A DNA stretch of 13,789 nt, taken from NCBI RefSeq assembly GCF_000003605.2, contig NW_003144301.1, positions 61,887 through 75,675 of the forward strand. Direction: 5' to 3'. The translations under genes were made by a program, and so were the position numbers. The notes below the pieces were generated by a model. That model ran no database searches. It was not told where the DNA came from and was given only the letters and a program-made list of their open reading frames with translations. This document shows positions 8,213-13,789 of this stretch, piece by piece (position 1 is the stretch's first letter; each line of letters begins with the position of its first letter). The DNA comes from Saccoglossus kowalevskii (lineage: Eukaryota; Hemichordata; Enteropneusta; Harrimaniidae).

Positions 8213-8561
8213 GGCTTTCCATTCTCTCTTTATTGGCTTCATCAGCATGAAATGTAGTTTTAAAATGACTTTGGAACACGACATGGCATTAGATATATTA
8301 CCGTTCTTATTCTGTTTGAACGGAGATTGCGATCATAGAGACAGTGCAGCTATCGTTACGGTTTTGTGTGTACAAGGAATATACCAGTATTCGTTCCATA
8401 AAAATATATCTTTCTCACAAGTTTTAATTTTTTACCTTATTTAATATTAATAAAAAAATGTAAAATTTTACTTTGGTTTCATGTCTCCCGATTTGCTTTG
8501 AGTAAGCTGAGCCCTAGAGATAAACTCTTCATTTTGATACACAGTAATTACAGATATGGCG

Positions 8562-8575
8562 AATACCATGGCAAC
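8562..8575 (-). promoter_or_regulatory. RFX-type X-box
   Basis: AATACCATGGCAAC. On the minus strand it reads GTTGCCATGGTATT, sharing the 10-mer TTGCCATGGT with the sites at 7054, 8199 and 12643. Confidence 0.5.
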
Positions 8576-8716
8576 GCTCTATAATATCTTTGTTGCACAT
8601 CTTTATTGCAAATAAAAGCTCATTTCAAAGTCAGGACGATGGGGATAATATCAATCATGTTTTATATGATTATTAATGCATATCAGGATAAAGAATGTAG
8701 ATCTTTGTCACATTGT

Positions 8717-10283
8717 AACCATGACAGCACGGACGCTGTCACCGTGACGTCCAGAACAGACCTCCTAGAATAAGAACTGATTCAGAATGAAAATATGCAA
8801 TTTAACTATGGGTTTAAAATTGTCTCAAGTGTCTAAGTCACAATTAGAAATCAGTGAATCGGTATATGAGAAATATTCATCAAATATTGAGACATGTGGA
8901 TGGAGCAATCTTGATGTGACGACAAACGCGATTAGCGAGGCGGCAGAGGGCGTGAAGTAATGTCAACTCTGATTTTGGCCATGTGTAAGAGTATCACGTT
9001 TTGTCTGGAAAAATATACAATGTATTTGCAATTCGAAAGATAGAAAATATAGTTGCTAAATGAAAGACATAACATGTGCATATCTACATTGTGTCAAAAA
9101 AAGTTCGAACCATCAACGAGACGCAGTGTCGATTAGTTCTCATGTTCAACTTGGTGTGATTCATAATGACTCGCTGCCTTGCACATCGCTTGCCGAGTAC
9201 TAGTATAATATCGAATCGCCTGTGTCTGTAGTTCTAACACAATTACAAGAGAGTTTTCGTAACTAAATATATGATAATGTACGCGTTCAAGTCTTAAAGT
9301 CGTCGGACATTTGTTAATATGTTATATATTAGCTGAACTCGTAATTTATTCTCCAGTTGTTAGCCAACTGTATATTGCTTGATGGACAGATCCCCTCACA
9401 GTGGCATCACAGATGATGAAATCACAGGGATGTCCTCTAAGCCTCTCCTACCCGTCACGCCATCTTGAAGATGATGGAAAATAGTATAAGGACGGTAATA
9501 GACATACGGAAGGTAAAGGCGTGCGTACGCTTTGAAGTTTGTTGCCGTCAAATCATGATGGTCGAAGCCAACACATCTCAGAATAACTTGTATCTAGTGT
9601 AATATCCAAAAATAAAATTCAATGCATTATGGGTTTTATCAAAATATTCATGCAATAAACATCATATATATCATTTGTTTAGATGTCAATGACTCTGTGT
9701 TCGGTTTCCCATGTGCATTTCAGGCCGGGAATACTTTGACAATGGTTTTGACTTTCAGAACAATGCTTTGTCCAAAAGCTAAAACTAGTATCCCCACGGG
9801 GTATTGCCAAACTTCTATCACCACGGGAACTGTCAGCTGCGAACTCCCAGTAACCATGACGATCTCGGCTTTATGAGAGAGCCTATAGCTGCACGGCATG
9901 AGAAAAGAGTTGTGTGGTGATGGTGGTGTGTGGCTTTATCTCACAGCGTGTGTATTAGCAGCGTTCTTAAAATGCACAATTTATGTATCCAGTGCCATTA
10001 TCAACATAGTCTTTATTAAACATTCATTGCCATTACAATAAATCATAAACTAGTTTTCACTCAAATTCATAACCCAGCTCCTGGAATGGTGACTATTGTT
10101 AAACCCAAGGTCTTTAGTTTCCATAGTGAAGTGCACACACATCGACGTACTTTTCTAGACAACTATAAGGCCGTACTCAACTTTGGATTATATTTCCCCC
10201 AATAAAAAAATATTGCGTGTCTACAAAATATATATTGTTTCAATATTATGAATACATGGAATATTTGCTGTACGTTGATTTCT
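8717..10283. other. Non-coding, no gene recognised
   Basis: AT-rich sequence without a supported gene. Two things were considered. The short frame 9382-9468 (28 codons) has a protein-like composition. The frame over 9622-9876 follows an acceptor-like CATTTCAG ending at about 9723. Neither matches a family I know. A tRNA-like GTTCGAACC at 9103-9111 lacks the rest of a tRNA. Confidence 0.5.
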
Positions 10284-10507
10284 GTGACGTCACGGAGCCA
10301 AATGAATGTACGAGTAAGTGGCGTAGCACGTTCCGGGCACGTGCGAGTTCTGCACCTGTATCCCGTCTCATCGTCTCCCCTATCTAGCAAGTTGGATTCT
10401 AAAATGTAATCATTATATTCCGCCTCATACAACGTACGCTTTCCACATTCTCTATTTAAATATCTTTTAACATGCACGTGCGCTCGGCGGGCTACCTGGC
10501 CGGAAGT
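10284..10507. promoter_or_regulatory. CRE, CACGTG and ETS-type site cluster
   Basis: A locally GC-richer island in AT-rich DNA. It holds GTGACGTCAC (10284-10293, a full CRE), CACGTG at 10338-10343 and 10475-10480, and CCGGAAGT (10500-10507, ETS type), followed by pyrimidine-rich CACTTCTCTCG. Such combinations are typical of animal promoters. No gene is recognised on either side, so this is either an unrecognised first exon or an enhancer. The minus-strand frame across it (10163-10477) has no known domain. Confidence 0.4.
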
Positions 10508-12642
10508 TCACTTCTCTCGTTACCACCGTCATCACTCGTCTCCATCATAGATTGATCGGCAGTCATTTTAGTTTAGCTGTTTGTATAATTATCTTTAGCC
10601 GTAGATGGAGAAGATACGGTTTAAAATCATTATATACTGTTTCCTATTTTGTGATCTCCCAGCCATGGTTATACTTAGACTGACTCACAAATAAACTGAG
10701 AATTTTTGCCACAACAGAATTATGAGAAGTTTTTGCCAGAACGGAAGGATATTTGTGGAGCTTTCTCAATTTAACTGTTGATTTTTGTGTCAATCGGGTG
10801 GTGATATATTTTGGAATAGCTTATATGGTGGTTGAATAATTACATGTAATGAGCCAGATTTAATGGCAGATTCCTGACTTGGTTGAATAGACGCCGCCAT
10901 AGAATATTTCATATTTGGTCATCGTTAAAAGTTATCGAAATAACATCACCAATATCAGCTACGAGTATAACACGTTTAAGATTTACTATAAATAACCTAT
11001 GTGTGTTGTTGATATTAGAGAACATGTTAATATACTGAATACTATTATCTTGTTGAGGTGCTATATTTCATGTAGCGTTTATGAAAGCAAAAACAGATCT
11101 GAATGTGTCAGAGGTTAATTATCTGCATCTCTAGTATCTTGCTGGACAACAACTAGTATATAAATAGAAATGCATATATGATTTAGAACGACTTAATTTT
11201 TTAACTTGACTAAAATTCATAGAAATCTCACGAATTTGTTGTAAAAATCATTTACAAAGAACATTCCGATTTGCCGATCGCCGAGACCGTTGTGTTATTG
11301 GTACCGCCATTTTGTCTGTCCTCGTTACTCGGCGTTCTCACTAAACCATTAAAATCAAACAAATTATGAAATTATATTTTTTTATATTATTATAATGATA
11401 CCTGTGAAAATTTTAATAAGTAAAAATGACATATTTTGTGCCGATTTTATATAAATCGAAAGCTTGTTTCCGCATTTTGGGTAAATTATGATCTCCTAAT
11501 GGAAGGTTTGTGTACATTGCATGATGAACTAAGGTACGTTCTCATTGATATGGTACGACATATCGAATTTCACAAACACAGCGTACATCTGAGATTTGCA
11601 AACACTTCGCATCAGTAACAATTACACTAAATGTAAATTCTGCACAGTGTCATAGTATATAGCCCATTACTGAGGTCAAATCGGATAAACTGGTTGTAGC
11701 GCTCAAAATAAATAGTTTTCATGACTGTGCTCAAGATGATGCCGCAGAAATCACATTTTTGCGTGTTTTTTTTTTTTTTAAATACGGGCAATATATATGA
11801 CCGTCAGTTTAGGGGTTTATTCATTTACAGCCATAATAGTATCAATAGCTGTGTTCGATTGAAATATTCAAATACATCAAACTGTGCCTAACTGCAAATG
11901 ATTGATCTTATATCCCCACACAAAGTCAAAGACCACGCTGCTCAAACTTCAGGTAAAACACCCAACATGGAAAAAAAGAAATACTGAGATCACATCGGGT
12001 GCCGGAACCCATTATACAATACAATGTCAATGTTAGTGGTCACTTGCAGTAACACGCAAACAGAACAGATGGCCTCTCGATTTGTGGGAAAACTATCCTC
12101 AAAAGAAACGAAAAGAAAAGAATATCCAATAAAATAAGACAATGCGTTGTGGTGAGCACGAGACCAGGACGTAAATACACATGCAACACGTCACAATTAA
12201 CAATTTGTGTTGATTAATTAGTTGATTTATCCTGACACAGGTGGACAATAATGATGACAAGTAATCATTACCATGCCTTCATTAATTTCATTTTTATTGT
12301 TTATTTCAATAGAGTTAATTCATCATTAGTTTACGTTAATTATCTTCCTTGTGAATTTGAAAGGAATTGAAAGAAATGTATATCGTTTCAGTTCATTGAC
12401 TCGGAGTATTTAGCTAATGAGTTGGTATCTAAGCAGCTATTGTTTTATTCGTAGTTATTCTATTCATTGTGAAATGTTATTAACGCGGTTTGCTGTTAAT
12501 ATGTATTTTGACACAGCGCTGTTTTTGAAACAAAACAGACAAGATTATTTTCTCTTCGATGATATTCGCTCTTTGTCTATTGTTGTTTGAGTTTACAAAA
12601 GACTAATTAACACTTCGCATCTGTTGAAGGAATGGACAGAGT
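10508..12642. other. Non-coding, no gene recognised
   Basis: AT-rich sequence with few long frames. Small features: YY1-type CCGCCAT at 10894-10900 and CCGCCATTTTG at 11304-11314, a T14 tract at 11766-11779, and a 29-codon frame from ATG 10604 that has no support. Nothing here resembles a gene. Confidence 0.55.
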
Positions 12643-12656
12643 GTTGCCATGGTACC
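12643..12656 (+). promoter_or_regulatory. RFX-type X-box
   Basis: GTTGCCATGGTACC. Thirteen of its fourteen positions equal the exact site at 8199-8212, and it is the only one of the four lying far from the 7-8.6 kb group. Confidence 0.45.
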
Positions 12657-13680
12657 CTATGGCACCTTCGTCGTGAACTAGAGATGAAGAGAGATAAATA
12701 AGATAGATGCAAATCCTCTCTGAATTTTCAGGAAATATTGCATCCACATATTGAAGAATACTCAACGGATATGAAACCTTGCAGCGGATGATGGTGATGA
12801 GCACGTGTTTACTGTTAAAAACTGACCAGAACTCTGGGTGAGACCATCGCGTGGGTCAGTAATGTGGGTTGCTGAAAAGCGCGCCCCTGGGGTGGACGAT
12901 GAAGAAATCACTGGTGTATTTCAGAAAAATGAATGGGTACTATATACAAATCACACATATCTGTGGGCACTATAGTGATACATTATTCGATGTATACTGT
13001 ACGGCAGATAGTCTTTGTACTGTTAATGAAACAGGGCATGGCGTATATGAAATAACAGGGAGGGGTGGATTTGGTTGTGGGAGGGGGAAACATACATTCA
13101 ATGAGAGTGTTGGTATTCATTACGACGAAGAATAAAGCACTGCCATGGATTATATGATAGAATAGAAAAAGAAGAATAGAAAAATTCACACAATGGACAA
13201 AATAATGGGGTGTTGACACAGGTGCGCACGGCACTATGAATGGTAGCGACACTATAGGGATAGCAAGCGTGGGAGAGAATCCTAGAGCGGGTTCCAGTAA
13301 GAAAACCAACATACGATATCGACCCACCGTGATCATCGTCAGTCTCATGGCTATGTATCTTTTTAATGTGAGATTGAACACAGCGATATACATCCCATAT
13401 AGTTACAATACTGTGCCACGTGACTAGCACATAGTACACAGTTCACAGAGATCGTAGGGACGAACACAGTTTGATAATAATTCAGAATACCGGGCCGCGA
13501 TAGCGCACTATCATCCAAAACATTATGACTTGAGTTCAAAGTACTAATTGAAAATAAATGTAAAAACACGTGGTCCTGTCATAGAAAAATATTCCTTTTT
13601 CATCACAGTGCTGCAACAACCAAGATTGTAACGTAACGTAACAGCACTGCCCTAAAACGTGAACTCTACCACAAGACAAC
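12657..13680. other. Non-coding or unrecognised, several overlapping open frames
   Basis: Frames stay open on both strands here: plus 12869-13135; minus 12983-13393 and 13098-13439. None has a known domain, and they contradict one another, so chance is the simplest reading. G-runs at 13058-13087 (GGGAGGGG, later GGGAGGGGG) and CACGTG at 13417-13422 and 13567-13572 are visible. GTAAC is repeated around 13628-13643. Confidence 0.45.
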
Positions 13681-13789
13681 ATGTGATAATAGCAGAGAGG
13701 GGCAATATGTGGTAATAGCAGGGAGGGGCAAAATGTGGTACCATTGGGGTGGGGCAGTATGTGGTACCACCAGAGAGGGTAAAATGTGG
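13681..13789. repeat. G-rich 26-bp minisatellite, runs off right edge
   Basis: Units begin at 13681, 13707, 13733, 13759 and 13784 (26, 26, 26 and 25 bp, then partial). Each starts ATGTGGTA (ATGTGATA in the first) and carries a G-rich core such as AGAGGGG, GGGAGGGG or GGGGTGGGG. It is unrelated to the 25-bp satellite at the left edge. Total length is unknown. Confidence 0.92.

Larger units (their letters stand above)
7468..8716. other. Non-coding stretch rich in CACGTG and X-box motifs
   Basis: No recognised gene. The longest frame (7744-8148, 134 codons) opens at GTG, shows no domain and has ordinary intergenic composition. The stretch holds three TCACGTGA palindromes, two X-boxes (8199-8212, 8562-8575) and a partial one at 7661-7674 (GTTTCCATGGACTG). 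GTAACCATGACAGC at 8715-8728 is a further half-match. The concentration suggests a distal control region, possibly for Id. Confidence 0.4.

Noticed and set aside
9103-9111. tRNA T-arm-like GTTCGAACC next to an A-run
   Set aside because: The flanking bases do not form T-stem, anticodon or acceptor pairs on either strand.
9622-9876. Acceptor-like CATTTCAG followed by an open frame as an exon
   Set aside because: No matching donor or domain was seen, and the frame is not recognisable as protein.
10163-10477. Minus-strand 104-codon frame as a gene
   Set aside because: No known domain. Its openness is explained by the local GC-richer island, and no splice or promoter context supports that strand.
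10604-10693. 29-codon frame with a hydrophobic start as a secreted peptide
   Set aside because: Too short, AT-rich chance composition, and no transcript or processing evidence.

Overview
This is animal genomic DNA with one gene I can identify, a spliced gene for an Inhibitor of DNA binding (Id) protein. Id proteins are helix-loop-helix repressors without a basic region. The animal origin rests on the Id domain, spliceosomal introns, poly(A) signals, AT-rich intergenic DNA and tandem repeats. The Id sequence is close to vertebrate ID1/ID2 in the HLH but not in the tails. I therefore favour an invertebrate bilaterian, perhaps a mollusc or other lophotrochozoan, but the sequence does not settle the species.

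Layout from left to right. Positions 1 to about 2115 are a 25-bp tandem satellite of about 84 units, probably starting before the window. Positions 2116 to 3430 are non-coding. Positions 3434 to 3522 form a dense regulatory block: a YY1-type site, two converging BMP/SMAD-type elements, a palindrome with a CCAAT box, a full CRE and a CAGCTG E-box. A block inside it resembles the BMP response element of mouse Id1 as I remember it. The core promoter probably lies near 3970 to 4030. The Id coding sequence is 4117-4533 joined to 4946-5014 (161 residues). A second intron (5053-5524) lies in the 3' UTR, and the last exon runs from 5525 to poly(A) signals near 6362-6398.

From 6420 to 13680 I find no convincing gene. 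This half does hold regulatory-looking sequence: four RFX-type X-boxes sharing one 10-mer, three TCACGTGA palindromes between 7475 and 8004, and a CRE, CACGTG and ETS-type cluster at 10284-10507. A G-rich 26-bp minisatellite runs off the right edge from 13681.

Reading as a whole: one short, highly regulated developmental repressor gene, bounded by tandem repeats and surrounded by candidate cis-regulatory DNA. The most interesting point is the possible deep conservation of BMP-to-Id control in both the upstream element and the gene's exon structure.
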